Notes: a model not told the origin generated them from the sequence alone. Shown: positions 1 to 9,021, counted from the stretch's first letter. The stretch: 64,000 bases of DNA from Parasphingorhabdus sp. (GCA_030373505.1 JAUCYS010000006.1:62001-126000); one strand, 5' to 3'. Translations and numbers: made by a program.

Positions 1-1433
1 GAACGCTTGCCGGTGCTGCGGCTGAAAGCAGAAGCCGAAGCACCACCGAGGCCGAAGCCCATGGTCGTGTTGCCGATGTTGAACGGCGGCAGGATGGAGA
101 AGAGATGGCAGCCGATATCGGCAGAAACATGATGTTCACCCAGTTCCTGGTCAATCATCTTCATCGCCGCGAAAATAGGCCGCTCGGGGCAGCCGGTACA
201 CAGTCCTGGCGGCCGCGCAGGCACAACGGACTTTAATTTCTTGACGGCCGGTTGGGCCAGCACCGGAGTTGCGTCCGGACGGGGCGGGCGATTGCCCATG
301 ATATGGGGGTCCGTCTCCTCGAGAAAGGCCTCGAGCCCGTGCATGATGGCTTCGACCGAATAGTCGCCGCCCATCGGCAGGACATTCTTGCCATAGATAG
401 TTGCTGATGCACCACTGCGCCGAAGAACGGTGTTGAGCGCCTGCTCCAGATATTCCGGTTGGCCTTCTTCCACCATCAGGATGGCATCTTTGCCTTTTGC
501 AAATTCCTCCATCTCGCTGTCGATCACGGGATAGGTGACATTCATCACATAAAGCGGAATCTGGGTGTTCCCATAAGCATCGGACAGTCCGAGATATTGC
601 AAGGCACGGATCACATTATTGTACATCCCGCCCTGCAACATGATGCCGACCTTGCCGGTTTCCGGTCCGAAAAATTCATTCAGCCGGTTGCTGCGGATGA
701 AATCGATAGCGGCCGGGAGGCGATGGTGGATTTTCTCCTGTTCATGCTCATAGGCGGCGGGGGGCAGCACTATTCTGCCCAGGTCGCGTTTCGGGTTGTT
801 CAATGCATCGTCGATCGAGAAAGGGGGTTTGACATTGTCCTTGGCTATGAAACTGCCATGCATATGGCAGGTGCGCACGCGCACTTCGAGCATCACCGGG
901 GTGTTCGATGCCTCCGACAATTCAAAGCTTTTTTCGATCAGGTCTACGATCTGGCCATGATCGGGGCGCGGGTCCACGAGCCATATTTGTGATTTCATGG
1001 CAAAGGCATGGGTGCGTTCCTGCATGATCGAGGAACCCTCGCCATAGTCTTCGCCAATGATCACCAGCGTGCCGCCGGTTACGCCGCCCGAGGCAAGATT
1101 GGCCAGGGCATCCGAGGCGACATTTGTGCCAACCGTCGATTTCCACGCGACTGCGCCCCGCAAGGGATACATGACCGAAGCGGAAAGCATTGCGGCTGCG
1201 GTGGATTCATTGGCAGAGCTCTGGAAATTCACCCCCAGTTCACCGAGGATATCTTGCGCGTCCGACAGCACGTCCATCAGGTGGGATATGGGCGAGCCCT
1301 GATATCCGCCAACATAAGAAACGCCAGCCTGCAGCAAGCCCTTGGTGATCGCCAGAATTGCCTCTCCCTTGAAGACATCGCCATCTCCAAGGCGCAAATG
1401 CTCAACTTCTTTGGCGAACGATCTTTCTGCCAT
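1..1433 (-). CDS. Indolepyruvate ferredoxin oxidoreductase, alpha subunit (partial, C-terminus beyond window edge)
   Basis: I translated this open frame from the ATG at 1433; it runs without a stop to base 1, giving about 477 residues. The family oxidatively decarboxylates aryl-pyruvates to aryl-acetyl-CoA with thiamine diphosphate and passes electrons to ferredoxin. The N-terminal part (GYQGSPISHLMDVL near residue 43) is the pyrimidine-binding half typical of IorA. The CTGCPERP motif near residue 410 and the ADIGCHLF and TMGFGLGGASA stretches after it mark the start of the TPP-binding half. The Fe-S C-terminal domain or a fused beta subunit would lie outside the window. It is last in a minus-strand run of four genes with gaps of 60-72 bases, so probably an operon. 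The substrate is inferred only from family; another arylpyruvate or 2-oxoacid is possible in this aromatic island. Confidence 0.85.
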   Translation of the reverse strand, partial: MAERSFAKEVEHLRLGDGDVFKGEAILAITKGLLQAGVSYVGGYQGSPISHLMDVLSDAQDILGELGVNFQSSANESTAAAMLSASVMYPLRGAVAWKSTVGTNVASDALANLASGGVTGGTLVIIGEDYGEGSSIMQERTHAFAMKSQIWLVDPRPDHGQIVDLIEKSFELSEASNTPVMLEVRVRTCHMHGSFIAKDNVKPPFSIDDALNNPKRDLGRIVLPPAAYEHEQEKIHHRLPAAIDFIRSNRLNEFFGPETGKVGIMLQGGMYNNVIRALQYLGLSDAYGNTQIPLYVMNVTYPVIDSEMEEFAKGKDAILMVEEGQPEYLEQALNTVLRRSGASATIYGKNVLPMGGDYSVEAIMHGLEAFLEETDPHIMGNRPPRPDATPVLAQPAVKKLKSVVPARPPGLCTGCPERPIFAAMKMIDQELGEHHVSADIGCHLFSILPPFNIGNTTMGFGLGGASASAFSRSTGKR

Positions 1434-1451
1434 AATTATCACCTTTCAATA

Positions 1452-1465
1452 TATGCAAATGCATA
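1452..1465. promoter_or_regulatory. Short palindrome upstream of the IorA-like gene
   Basis: The 14-base sequence is TATGCA-AA-TGCATA, a perfect inverted repeat with 6-base arms, about 19 bases before the start codon at 1433. Its position fits an operator over a promoter or leader. No second copy was found by eye, so the regulatory role is a guess. Confidence 0.3.
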
Positions 1466-1500
1466 GATATAGAGGTGAGGCGAGTCAATCAGGAAAGAAC

Positions 1501-2832
1501 TCAGTCCAGCTTCAACTCCACCCTTTGGGCATTCATCGAAAAGCCGGGCATGTAGCGGCGGAGAATTTCCGCCTCTATCATGGTGCGTTCGCTGGCGTCG
1601 CTGGCCTTGGCCATTTCCGCATCGACCAGCGCTTCATCTCTGCCAAATTCGCGGATACCCGCCAGGTCAGCCCAGACCAGCCAGAAGGATTTTCCGTCGG
1701 GTGCAATCCAGCCCGGAGCGATCTGCGGTGCATATGCGCGAGCGCCCTGATCATCGCCGGGCGTCCATGCGGAATCTTCGTGAATTTGCCGCCAAGGTCC
1801 CCACGGATTTTTCGATACCCATAAGCCGAGATAGCTTGGCTTGCCAAACTCGGTACCATCGGGCGCGCTGCCAATCCCGGCGCTCGCCATCATATATATG
1901 CCAAGGGGTGCGTTATAAACCACGCTGGGCAACCAGGATTCGACGACAAGATCGCCGGGGAACAAATTGGTATAGTTGACCCAGCCAAGAGGAAAATTAT
2001 GCACCGGCTGGCGATCGGCAATATCCGCTGACCAGCGCGCTGTGCCATTGTGGCCATGGCCAGCAAAGAAGCGATAGGCAGAGCGGTCGAGCAGCTTGTT
2101 CTGGGGGACGCGGAACATCACGAGTTGATTCATGAGTCCGTCGACGCTGCCGTTTAGACCATAAACATAAACATAGCCGTCCCGGTTCGCGGCATAAGCC
2201 TTGCCCTGCTGCAAGAATGCAAGCAGCGAAAAGCAGCCATCCGGCTCATTGAAGAAAGGGAAACTGGCAGAGCTCTGCTGCTTCCAGTCTTCCCATATTA
2301 TCGGGCTTGAGCCATTCTGGTTGTGCCAGGTTGCGCCATTATCTGCGGAATAGATAAGCTTGGCACCGGTCCAGCGGCGCGGCCGGTCTTCGGCATCGTC
2401 CAGCGTGGCAAGAAACTGGTACATGTTGGAGCCGATGGCGATGACGCCGTGGCCGTAATAATGCGGCGCGCCTTCTGGATGGGCTGCGCGATCGACATTG
2501 GGATAGCCGTCAAGCATCTGAAAACGCGCCGTCTCTGGCTCGCCTTCCACTTCCCATAATTTTGTACTGTAAAAAGTAGCCGGTGGCGGTGCCCAGCCTG
2601 GTCCGTCATTGACCACGACGATTTGCTTGCCGTTCGCTGCGATGGTCATCTTGTATCCATCGCCCAGGCCGCCGAGCCGCATGATCGAACTGTCAACGGG
2701 CATGGCACCCTTGACAGCCATGGCCGGGTTCGACTGAGGGCGGCGGGCAAGCACGGGCGACAAGGACCCCCCGCAAAAGGTTGCCAGCCCGATCGTCAGC
2801 GACTTTTCCAGAAATTCACGTCTGTGAGTCAT
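1501..2832 (-). CDS. Tat-exported DUF4185-like beta-propeller protein
   Basis: The 443-residue product starts with a twin-arginine signal (RREFLEKSLTIGLATF, residues 4-19), so it is probably exported folded to the periplasm. The body is rich in aromatic residues and contains the YSADNGATW blade-like motif near residue 160 and the segment LGLWVSKNPWGPWRQI near residue 340. Both resemble DUF4185 / sialidase-like propellers that bind or trim carbohydrates or related ligands. The catalytic activity is unknown. It lies 60 bases after the lipoprotein gene and 67 bases before the IorA-like gene, which suggests one transcript. The start is supported by a GGGG tract six bases upstream. The exact domain family is assigned from memory of the motif pattern and is less certain than the export signal. 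Confidence 0.65.
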   Translation of the reverse strand: MTHRREFLEKSLTIGLATFCGGSLSPVLARRPQSNPAMAVKGAMPVDSSIMRLGGLGDGYKMTIAANGKQIVVVNDGPGWAPPPATFYSTKLWEVEGEPETARFQMLDGYPNVDRAAHPEGAPHYYGHGVIAIGSNMYQFLATLDDAEDRPRRWTGAKLIYSADNGATWHNQNGSSPIIWEDWKQQSSASFPFFNEPDGCFSLLAFLQQGKAYAANRDGYVYVYGLNGSVDGLMNQLVMFRVPQNKLLDRSAYRFFAGHGHNGTARWSADIADRQPVHNFPLGWVNYTNLFPGDLVVESWLPSVVYNAPLGIYMMASAGIGSAPDGTEFGKPSYLGLWVSKNPWGPWRQIHEDSAWTPGDDQGARAYAPQIAPGWIAPDGKSFWLVWADLAGIREFGRDEALVDAEMAKASDASERTMIEAEILRRYMPGFSMNAQRVELKLD

Positions 2833-2892
2833 CGAATCCCCCCGGTCTGGCTGGATCGGAGCGGCCTGTGCTCCGATCCGAGAGCCAGTTGT

Positions 2893-3705
2893 TCATTCAA
2901 GCTCGTCAGCGGTCTTCATTTCGACCGTGCCATCTTCGGTGACCTTGAAAAGCGGGTCGGTTCGCTCGCAGTAATATTCCATCATTTCATATTCGGGATT
3001 GCGCCGGTAGCCGTAAGTAAATGTATAGGGCTCTTCAAGCATGACAGGATCTTCGATGGTGATGACATTTTCCATCAGGTCAGGGCCTGTCAGCCGCATC
3101 CGTTCGGTGATCACCATTTCACGGCTGTGCGGGATTTCAAAGAAACGCGTGTCTTCCTTAACGCCCTTGGTGGTTACGACCAGCGTATCGCCTTCCCATT
3201 TCGCCGACGAAAATCCATAAAATGACGGATTAATATCATCAAGCGCGCGCATCGGCTTGTCGAGATAGATGCGCCGTGTCTGGGTCAGGAACTCTGCCAG
3301 AACAGTGATCTGACCGGGGGTCTGCAAAATCTCCAACGGGAAGATCGCGCCCATGATCATCGGCATGCCTTCGGGCAGGCACTGGGTGCTGGGGTCCACC
3401 CGAGGCGTACCCGCCTTGATCAGCGCATCCCGCTCGTCCCGAAGTTTCTTCCACTGCGTGGCATAGGGCTCTTTCAGTTTAGGGCCGTCGCCGGGAACAG
3501 GAAGCTCAAGAAAGGTGTTTTCGTCACCGGCAAAGGGGTCGGGATAAATTTCCCACACGCCCGTAATGTTTGGCTCCGTCACCTGGTCTCCAGACGTGGC
3601 CGCAGGAGCGGCCTGTGCTGCCGACGGGGCCTTGGCATTGACTGCAGCGCAGGCGCCCAGGGAAAGCGCCACCGCTGTCAGCATGGTGAACTTGTGTAAT
3701 ACCAT
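2893..3705 (-). CDS. Predicted lipoprotein of unknown function
   Basis: This 270-residue protein has an N-terminal lipobox (LSLGAC, Cys near residue 19), so it is predicted to be lipid-anchored in the envelope. A low-complexity Ala/Pro/Ser linker follows, then a globular part with the WEIYPDPFAG, STQCLPEGMP and EYYCERTDP segments, the Cys residues of which could pair. A good ribosome-binding site (AGGAGA, five bases before ATG) supports the start. I do not recognise a characterised family. It resembles envelope proteins that accompany TonB receptors and degradation genes in sphingomonads, often next to a DUF6152 gene, as here. A substrate-binding or periplasmic processing role is a guess from context. 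Confidence 0.7.
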   Translation of the reverse strand: MVLHKFTMLTAVALSLGACAAVNAKAPSAAQAAPAATSGDQVTEPNITGVWEIYPDPFAGDENTFLELPVPGDGPKLKEPYATQWKKLRDERDALIKAGTPRVDPSTQCLPEGMPMIMGAIFPLEILQTPGQITVLAEFLTQTRRIYLDKPMRALDDINPSFYGFSSAKWEGDTLVVTTKGVKEDTRFFEIPHSREMVITERMRLTGPDLMENVITIEDPVMLEEPYTFTYGYRRNPEYEMMEYYCERTDPLFKVTEDGTVEMKTADELE

Positions 3706-3777
3706 CTCTATCTCCTTGCAGACCGGATGTGCGGTCAGATGCCCATTATGTTCTTGATTTTTATATGGTCGAAATGA

Positions 3778-4164
3778 TCACCAGGCGTTCAGGGTGCGAC
3801 CATCCGGGATCTTGATGGTTTTGAGCATACCGCCTGGCTTGCCATTGCGCAGCGGATAGTATGTGACATCCACCTTGTCGCCGGCCTTGATCGTGTTGAA
3901 CTTCCATCCGGCACGGCCCATCATGTTAATGCTGTTGCATTCAAACACATAGCGCTTCATTTTTCCGTTTTCCTGCACGTTCACCACGACAAATGAATGC
4001 GGATTGGTGTAGCGAAACTCGGAAACGGTTACATTTGCCTTCTTTGTGATCTGGGTCTGATCAAACATGGCAAAGGAATGGTGAGCGAAGGCCGGTGTGG
4101 CCAGAGCGGAAGCGAGCAGGCAAAAGCCTCCAAGCGGTCCTGCAATTTTTTTGGATATGGTCAT
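3778..4164 (-). CDS. DUF6152 family periplasmic protein
   Basis: The 128-residue product has a Sec signal peptide ending near AFA (residue 27), followed at once by the characteristic HHSFAMFD segment. That segment and a compact beta-rich domain (YTNPHSFVVVNV, GDKVDVTYYPLRNG) are typical of DUF6152. The function of the family is not established. The fold looks like a small OB or beta-barrel domain, and the two adjacent His residues could bind metal. It is the first gene of the four-gene minus-strand operon and would be transcribed from the 392-base divergent region shared with the membrane regulator at 4557. Confidence 0.75.
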   Translation of the reverse strand: MTISKKIAGPLGGFCLLASALATPAFAHHSFAMFDQTQITKKANVTVSEFRYTNPHSFVVVNVQENGKMKRYVFECNSINMMGRAGWKFNTIKAGDKVDVTYYPLRNGKPGGMLKTIKIPDGRTLNAW

Positions 4165-4556
4165 TTCAGTCTCTCCTTTAGTAGCAACGCTCGCAGTCCT
4201 TCGTCCAGGCGGGTTCGTACCGCCTGGGACATCAATCTTTGCGATATCGGAGGGGGCTCTGCTGCGACAGGCGTTCTGCCCGTTACCGCCGCGTTTCTGC
4301 CCTGTCCTCTGCGAACCGGTTCCCCATTACATACGGGAATCCGGGCCGGGAGCACAGCTGATTAGCGTTGTGTAACCGTTACGAAGTGGCTGAAACGCGC
4401 GGTTTCCGGGCGACTGGTCCGGGGATAGCGCGAACATCTCCGGTTTTGTTCGTGGCCCTTGCGGAAGCACAAGAATCACACCGTAGTTTTTTGCCTTGTG
4501 TTACGTCTTAGCCATCAATTGTTGCATTAGTGGGTCATTGTTGTAATTTGTGAACT
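4165..4556. promoter_or_regulatory. Divergent intergenic region between DUF6152 operon and membrane regulator
   Basis: This 392-base gap contains no convincing gene. It should hold both divergent promoters. It includes the 11-base palindrome GTAAC-C-GTTAC at 4372-4382 and two related nonamers, TTGTGTAAC (4368-4376) and TTGTGTTAC (4496-4504). These could be half-sites for the winged-helix regulator encoded next door, but this is an inference from position only. Confidence 0.45.
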
Positions 4557-5903
4557 ATGAATATGGACCAGAAGCAGCCGGATCGAGCAGGCATTGACCG
4601 GCACCATGAGCGAATAATCGATGTTGCATCAGATGTTCGAAGCGTTCTGGAAGGCAACCGTTCGGATAAACTGCTGCGTTTGTTCGACTATCTGCTTGAA
4701 AAATCTCTATGCGGCGAAACTCCCTCAGAACAGCAGATTGCTGACGAGGCTTTCGCTGATGACTCCGGTACGGACGGATCACAGGATGCCAACGTCCGGG
4801 TCTATGTATATCGGCTTCGCAAGCTGATCGATTCAACGTTCGCGGGCAAGTCCGGCCCCAGAATAGAAATTCCCGTTGGCAGCTACTGTATCAATCTGGT
4901 TGATCGCGACGAACCCAATTCCCTGCTCCGCGTGGCAAGATGGGCGTCCGGATCTTCCCTGTCTCTGCCGGTTCGGGTCGCGCTATTGGGGCTGGCGGTC
5001 ATGACAATCGGCGGACTGGCGCTGGTCTGGACCAGTCGCGATACCGATCCGCTGGCGAAAACCGTGGCATGGCAGCCTTTTGAGGGCAATGTACGGCCGC
5101 TGATGATCGTTATTGGTGATTATTATCTTTTCGCCAGATTGGATGCAAACAGGAGCAATGCAGATGCTGCGCCGCAACTGGTCTGGGACCGGTCCGTTCC
5201 GACGCGGGAAGATCTTACCATCTTCCAGATGCTCAATCCGACAAAGGTCGAGGATTCTGTCGACTATAATCAGCAGTTTGTCAGCGGCGGCACGATCGAG
5301 GCCTTGTCCAATATCCGGGCTACGATAGCGAAGGTACCTGCGTTTCAGGGCAGATCCTTGCGATTGACGGCTGCATCTCAGCTGACGCCGGAAATGCTGA
5401 CAAATTCTGACATAATCTATGTCGGGCAGTTCAGCGGCATGCCGCTATTGCTGCGGGATCCTCTGGTGCAGGCCTCCGGCTTTGAACTGAGCAAGGGGAA
5501 TGACGCATTGATTGATGCAGGCAATGGGGAACGCTATCAGTCAGATGGCATGATATTGACGGACGAGCGGATTGCCAGGCGCGATTTCGCCTATATCGCT
5601 GGGTTTTCCGGACCTGCGAATAACCGGATTTTGATTGTTGCAGCTCTGGGGGATGCAGGGCTGAAAGAAGCGGCGGAGCTCGCTGGCGACCCGGATCAGC
5701 TGCTGGCAATCAAGGCTGACGCAAAAAGCACAGAAAACGGGTTCGAGGCGCTTTATCGAGTGCGCACCATGAAGAATGTCAATATTGGCGCAACGCTGAT
5801 CCTCGACCGGGTTCTCCGGGCCAGCGGCATTTGGGACAATTCTGAAAATATGCCAGTCTATCGACCGATTGAGGCCTTCAAACTGCAGCAGGCTAATCCA
5901 TGA
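4557..5903 (+). CDS. ToxR/CadC-like membrane-anchored winged-helix regulator (paralogue 1)
   Basis: The 448-residue protein has three parts: a cytoplasmic OmpR/ToxR-type winged helix (about residues 35-117, with VRVYVYRLRKL at 80-90 and KSGPRIEIPVGSY as the wing), one transmembrane helix (about 138-159), and a C-terminal region of about 290 residues, predicted periplasmic. The last contains LMIVIGDYYLFAR, DIIYVGQFSG and RILIVAALGD, which look like beta strands of a Rossmann-like domain. There is no receiver or kinase domain, so it would be a one-component sensor binding DNA from the membrane. It is divergent from the DUF6152/IorA operon and 87 bases upstream of the pseudo-serine hydrolase. 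A clear paralogue lies at 14482-15717. Ligand and targets are unknown. Confidence 0.8.
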   Translation: MNMDQKQPDRAGIDRHHERIIDVASDVRSVLEGNRSDKLLRLFDYLLEKSLCGETPSEQQIADEAFADDSGTDGSQDANVRVYVYRLRKLIDSTFAGKSGPRIEIPVGSYCINLVDRDEPNSLLRVARWASGSSLSLPVRVALLGLAVMTIGGLALVWTSRDTDPLAKTVAWQPFEGNVRPLMIVIGDYYLFARLDANRSNADAAPQLVWDRSVPTREDLTIFQMLNPTKVEDSVDYNQQFVSGGTIEALSNIRATIAKVPAFQGRSLRLTAASQLTPEMLTNSDIIYVGQFSGMPLLLRDPLVQASGFELSKGNDALIDAGNGERYQSDGMILTDERIARRDFAYIAGFSGPANNRILIVAALGDAGLKEAAELAGDPDQLLAIKADAKSTENGFEALYRVRTMKNVNIGATLILDRVLRASGIWDNSENMPVYRPIEAFKLQQANP

Positions 5904-5990
5904 GCCGCCAGCGGGTCATTGTCCGGGACTAGAAATATTCTGGTCTTTCTCGCAATGTTCGAATGCGATATTCTGCGCCACTGATCTGGC

Positions 5991-7385
5991 ATGATATCAA
6001 TTTCTCGCACTTTTTGTATCGCTCTGTGTCTCACTGTCATGCCGCAGGTCGCGCATGCCGATCCGGTCGACGATCTGGTTCAGGCCGAGATGGCAGCAAG
6101 CAACACGCCGGGCGTGGCGATTTCTATCATGCAAGAAGGCAGGCTTTTGCGCGCACAAGGCTTCGGTCAGGCGGATATCGAACTGGGCGTCCCGGTCCAC
6201 AGCGATACGCTCTTCAAAGCCGGCGCGACCGGCATGCAATTGACGGCTGCGGCGATCATGCTGCTGGTGGAAGATGGAAAATTAAGCCTGGATGCGCCGG
6301 TCACCCAATATTTGAAGGGCGCGCCGCAAAAATGGCACAAGGTGACGATCCGCCAACTGCTGGATCACACCTCCGGACTCCCGGCGACGCCAAACGGCGA
6401 TTTTCGGACAGACTATACCACTGATCAGCTGCTTGCGATTATCGCGGCGGAGGATCTGAACTTTCCTGCGGGATCGCGTTGGCGCTTCAGCTACGCCGGA
6501 TATATCGTATTGGGCTTCGTGATCGAGGAAATAACCGGAGAGCATTGGACGAAATTCTTCCAGCAGCGATTGTTTGACCCACTGGGCATGCATTCCGCTC
6601 GCGGGATCGACGAATTGGCGATCATTCCCAACCGGAGCTCCGGATATGAGGTTCGGGAAGGGAAGTTGCGGAACGCGGAATGGATCTCGCAGACCGCAAA
6701 TTCAACCGCCGATGGCTCAATGTATCTGTCGGTGCTGGATTACGCGGCCTGGGCTCATGCGGTTTCGCAGCGACAGTTGCTTCTCCCCGGCTCCTGGAAG
6801 GAATTGACGCAGCCCGCAAAACTCAATGACGGATCGACCTGTGCTTATTCTCCCGGATGGTTTCTTGCACCAGCGACACGGTCATGGTGGCATTCGGGTA
6901 GCTGGCAGGGCTTTCAGACCTATGCCCTGCGTTATCCCGACAAGGACCTGACCGTAGCCGTTTTTGTCAATGGCGAGGGCGCTGATGTGCAGCATCTTGC
7001 GCGGGGGCTGGCAGCTCTGGTTGATCCTGCGCTCGCTCGCGACCGCTCTGCTCCCATGCCGGAGGCCGATCCCGCCGCAACGGCAAGAGTTCGTGTCCTG
7101 CTTGAAGCTATCGCTTCAGGGCAGTCAAACTATGCGGATTATGCTGATTTCGCCCAGCTCGATTTTGATGAACTGACGGCTCTCTATGGCGGGATGGTCA
7201 GCGAACTGGGTGGGCTCGAAGAGGTTGCCCTGTTCGACAAGCGGAAAGGGTGCGCTGAAACCGCCTCTCGCTATCGGGCGCGCTACAAGGGCGGCATTAT
7301 GGAGGTGCGCATCGGATTGACCGACACTGGTAAGGTCAGCAATCTGGAGATCCTGCCCGTTCGTGATTGGAACGAACCGCTTTAG
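5991..7385 (+). CDS. Beta-lactamase/serine hydrolase-fold protein lacking catalytic residues (pseudoenzyme)
   Basis: The 464-residue product has a Sec signal peptide (cleavage near AHA, residue 23) and the class C beta-lactamase / EstB-like fold, with TLFKAG before and QLTAAAIMLLVEDGKL after the active-site position. The nucleophile motif SxxK is replaced by ATGM (residues 79-82). The second motif YxN is replaced by FSY (166-168). Only the third motif HSG (301-303) is kept. The DNA around 6226-6240 reads in frame with no sign of a frameshift, so the protein is probably made but cannot act as a serine hydrolase. Residues beyond about 345 form an extra C-terminal domain. It follows the membrane regulator, so a ligand-binding or signalling role in the periplasm is possible. 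Confidence 0.8.
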   Translation: MISISRTFCIALCLTVMPQVAHADPVDDLVQAEMAASNTPGVAISIMQEGRLLRAQGFGQADIELGVPVHSDTLFKAGATGMQLTAAAIMLLVEDGKLSLDAPVTQYLKGAPQKWHKVTIRQLLDHTSGLPATPNGDFRTDYTTDQLLAIIAAEDLNFPAGSRWRFSYAGYIVLGFVIEEITGEHWTKFFQQRLFDPLGMHSARGIDELAIIPNRSSGYEVREGKLRNAEWISQTANSTADGSMYLSVLDYAAWAHAVSQRQLLLPGSWKELTQPAKLNDGSTCAYSPGWFLAPATRSWWHSGSWQGFQTYALRYPDKDLTVAVFVNGEGADVQHLARGLAALVDPALARDRSAPMPEADPAATARVRVLLEAIASGQSNYADYADFAQLDFDELTALYGGMVSELGGLEEVALFDKRKGCAETASRYRARYKGGIMEVRIGLTDTGKVSNLEILPVRDWNEPL

Positions 7386-7394
7386 GTCTGAATC

Positions 7395-8024
7395 CTATTT
7401 CTGTGTCTTGATCCACTCGGCATATTCCGGGCGGCGCAACTGAAGCAAATCCTTGCAGCGTGTGTACCAGCCGGCCCCGTGCATGCGCGCCACGAGGTTC
7501 ATGGCCAAACTATCGACATGCAGCCGGTCCGCATCGACCAGATCATCGTGAATGTGGAAGCGCAAGACTTCACCCAGCACGACCGTTGTCAGGCCAGCCT
7601 CGACGCTCTGATAGAGCCGGCACTCCATCGATACCGGCGCCGATGCGATCCGGGGTGGAGCGATTAGGCTGGATGGTTCGGTGGCAAGGTTCGCAGCCTC
7701 CAATTCGTCGAAATCGGGCGGGGCATCAATGCAGGTCAAATTCATGTCCGGTGCGTCGCTTTCACTGACCAGATTGACCACAAATTCGCCGGTATCGAGA
7801 ATATTGCGCGCGCTGTCCTTGTAACTGCCATCCGGACGGCGCATCAGTCCAACCGCAACCAGCGGCGGTTCCGATCCCATCATGTTGAAGAAACTGTAGG
7901 GGGCAGCGTTACGCACACCATCCGGGGATACTGTAGTGATCCAGGCGATCGGTCGTGGAGTGATCGATGCGCTCATCAGCTTGTAACGATCCGCTGTTGC
8001 CACCTTGGCAAAGTCGAATTCCAT
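7395..8024 (-). CDS. Flavin reductase-like FMN-binding protein
   Basis: The 209-residue product matches the flavin reductase-like (DIM6/NTAB) split-barrel family. The N-terminal segment SASITPRPIAWITTVSPDG is the classic FMN-binding start, followed by AAPYSFFNMMGSEPP and RNILDTGEFVVNLV. Such proteins reduce FMN or FAD with NAD(P)H for monooxygenases, or act as flavoenzymes themselves. Its start codon overlaps the nitrilase stop by one base (TGATG), which indicates translational coupling. It may supply reduced flavin to an oxygenase of the island, but the only hydroxylase seen here (12109-14409) is of a type that reduces its own flavin. The gene converges on the pseudo-hydrolase with a 9-base gap. 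Confidence 0.85.
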   Translation of the reverse strand: MEFDFAKVATADRYKLMSASITPRPIAWITTVSPDGVRNAAPYSFFNMMGSEPPLVAVGLMRRPDGSYKDSARNILDTGEFVVNLVSESDAPDMNLTCIDAPPDFDELEAANLATEPSSLIAPPRIASAPVSMECRLYQSVEAGLTTVVLGEVLRFHIHDDLVDADRLHVDSLAMNLVARMHGAGWYTRCKDLLQLRRPEYAEWIKTQK

Positions 8025-8962
8025 CAGCTTTCCTCTGTGCGACGGACGGCGCGCTTTGGAGCGACGTCGACCGTCAGGTTGAATATATCGGGCCGGGCAT
8101 AATGGCCTGTGACGTCAAAGTCATATTTTCCGCGTACCACTTCGTCCGGATCGATCTGGGCATAGAGAATCGTTTCGCCTGAAAAGTCCGGTCCGGCGAG
8201 AACGTCGCCCAGGGGTGCCACGATCATGCTGCCGCCGCGCAGCAGCACTGTGTCGGGATCATCGCCCAGAGCGCAGTCGAAATCATCCGGATAGGCGCCG
8301 CGGGTAATATGCTGACAGGCGGAGAGAACAAAGCACCGCCCTTCCAAAGCGACATGCCGCATGGAACCCGCCCATGCATCGCGGTCGTCCGCCGTGGGCG
8401 CGCAATACAGGGTGACGCCCTGATCATACATCGTCATGCGCAGCATCGGCATGTAATTTTCCCAGCAGATGACTGCCCCTATGCGACCAAGCGGCGTATC
8501 GATCACGGGCAGGGTGGAGCCATCCCCAAAGCCCCAGATCAGGCGTTCCGCGCCTGTAGGCATCAATTTGCGGTGTTTGGCGACAAGTCCGTTCTCGCCG
8601 TCAAAAAACAGCGCTGTGCAATAGACGGTGCCGCCCTCGCGTTCGATCACGCCGATCACGACAAAAGCTCCGGTAGCGGCAGTGGCTTCCGACAGCAGAT
8701 CGACTTCAGGACCATCAAGATCGATCGCCGATTCGTGGTAAATTCGATAATCCTCGCGCCCTTCCGGCTTGCGCAGGCCGACCGGTGTGCCAAACGACGC
8801 GCCCTTGGGATAGCCACCCAAAAAGGCTTCCGGAAACACCATCAGTCTTGCGCCCTTGGCGGCAGCCTCGTGGATCAGGCCGACCGCTTTCTCGGCGGAG
8901 GCAAGCGAGTCCTGCGGAAAAGAAGCCGCCTGGATCACGGCTGCGGTAAATGATTCTGACAT
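8024..8962 (-). CDS. Nitrilase (carbon-nitrogen hydrolase family)
   Basis: The product of 312 residues is a nitrilase-superfamily enzyme that converts a nitrile to a carboxylic acid and ammonia. The catalytic triad is complete: Glu45 in FPEAFLGGYPKG, Lys132 in HRKLMPTGAER and Cys166 in VICWENYMP. The CWENYMP form and the GGYPKG segment are those of true nitrilases acting on aliphatic, aryl or arylacetonitriles rather than amidases. I chose the ATG at 8962 because AAGGGG stands five bases upstream; an in-frame start at 9016 would add 18 weakly conserved residues. It is divergent from the dioxygenase gene and shares with it the palindromic promoter region. An aromatic or indolic nitrile as substrate is inferred from context. 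Confidence 0.88.
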   Translation of the reverse strand: MSESFTAAVIQAASFPQDSLASAEKAVGLIHEAAAKGARLMVFPEAFLGGYPKGASFGTPVGLRKPEGREDYRIYHESAIDLDGPEVDLLSEATAATGAFVVIGVIEREGGTVYCTALFFDGENGLVAKHRKLMPTGAERLIWGFGDGSTLPVIDTPLGRIGAVICWENYMPMLRMTMYDQGVTLYCAPTADDRDAWAGSMRHVALEGRCFVLSACQHITRGAYPDDFDCALGDDPDTVLLRGGSMIVAPLGDVLAGPDFSGETILYAQIDPDEVVRGKYDFDVTGHYARPDIFNLTVDVAPKRAVRRTEES

Positions 8963-9021
8963 GATACCCCTTAAATGATCGATTTCGTTGCGATCCACCA
9001 TAGTTCCATTTGACATCTGTG

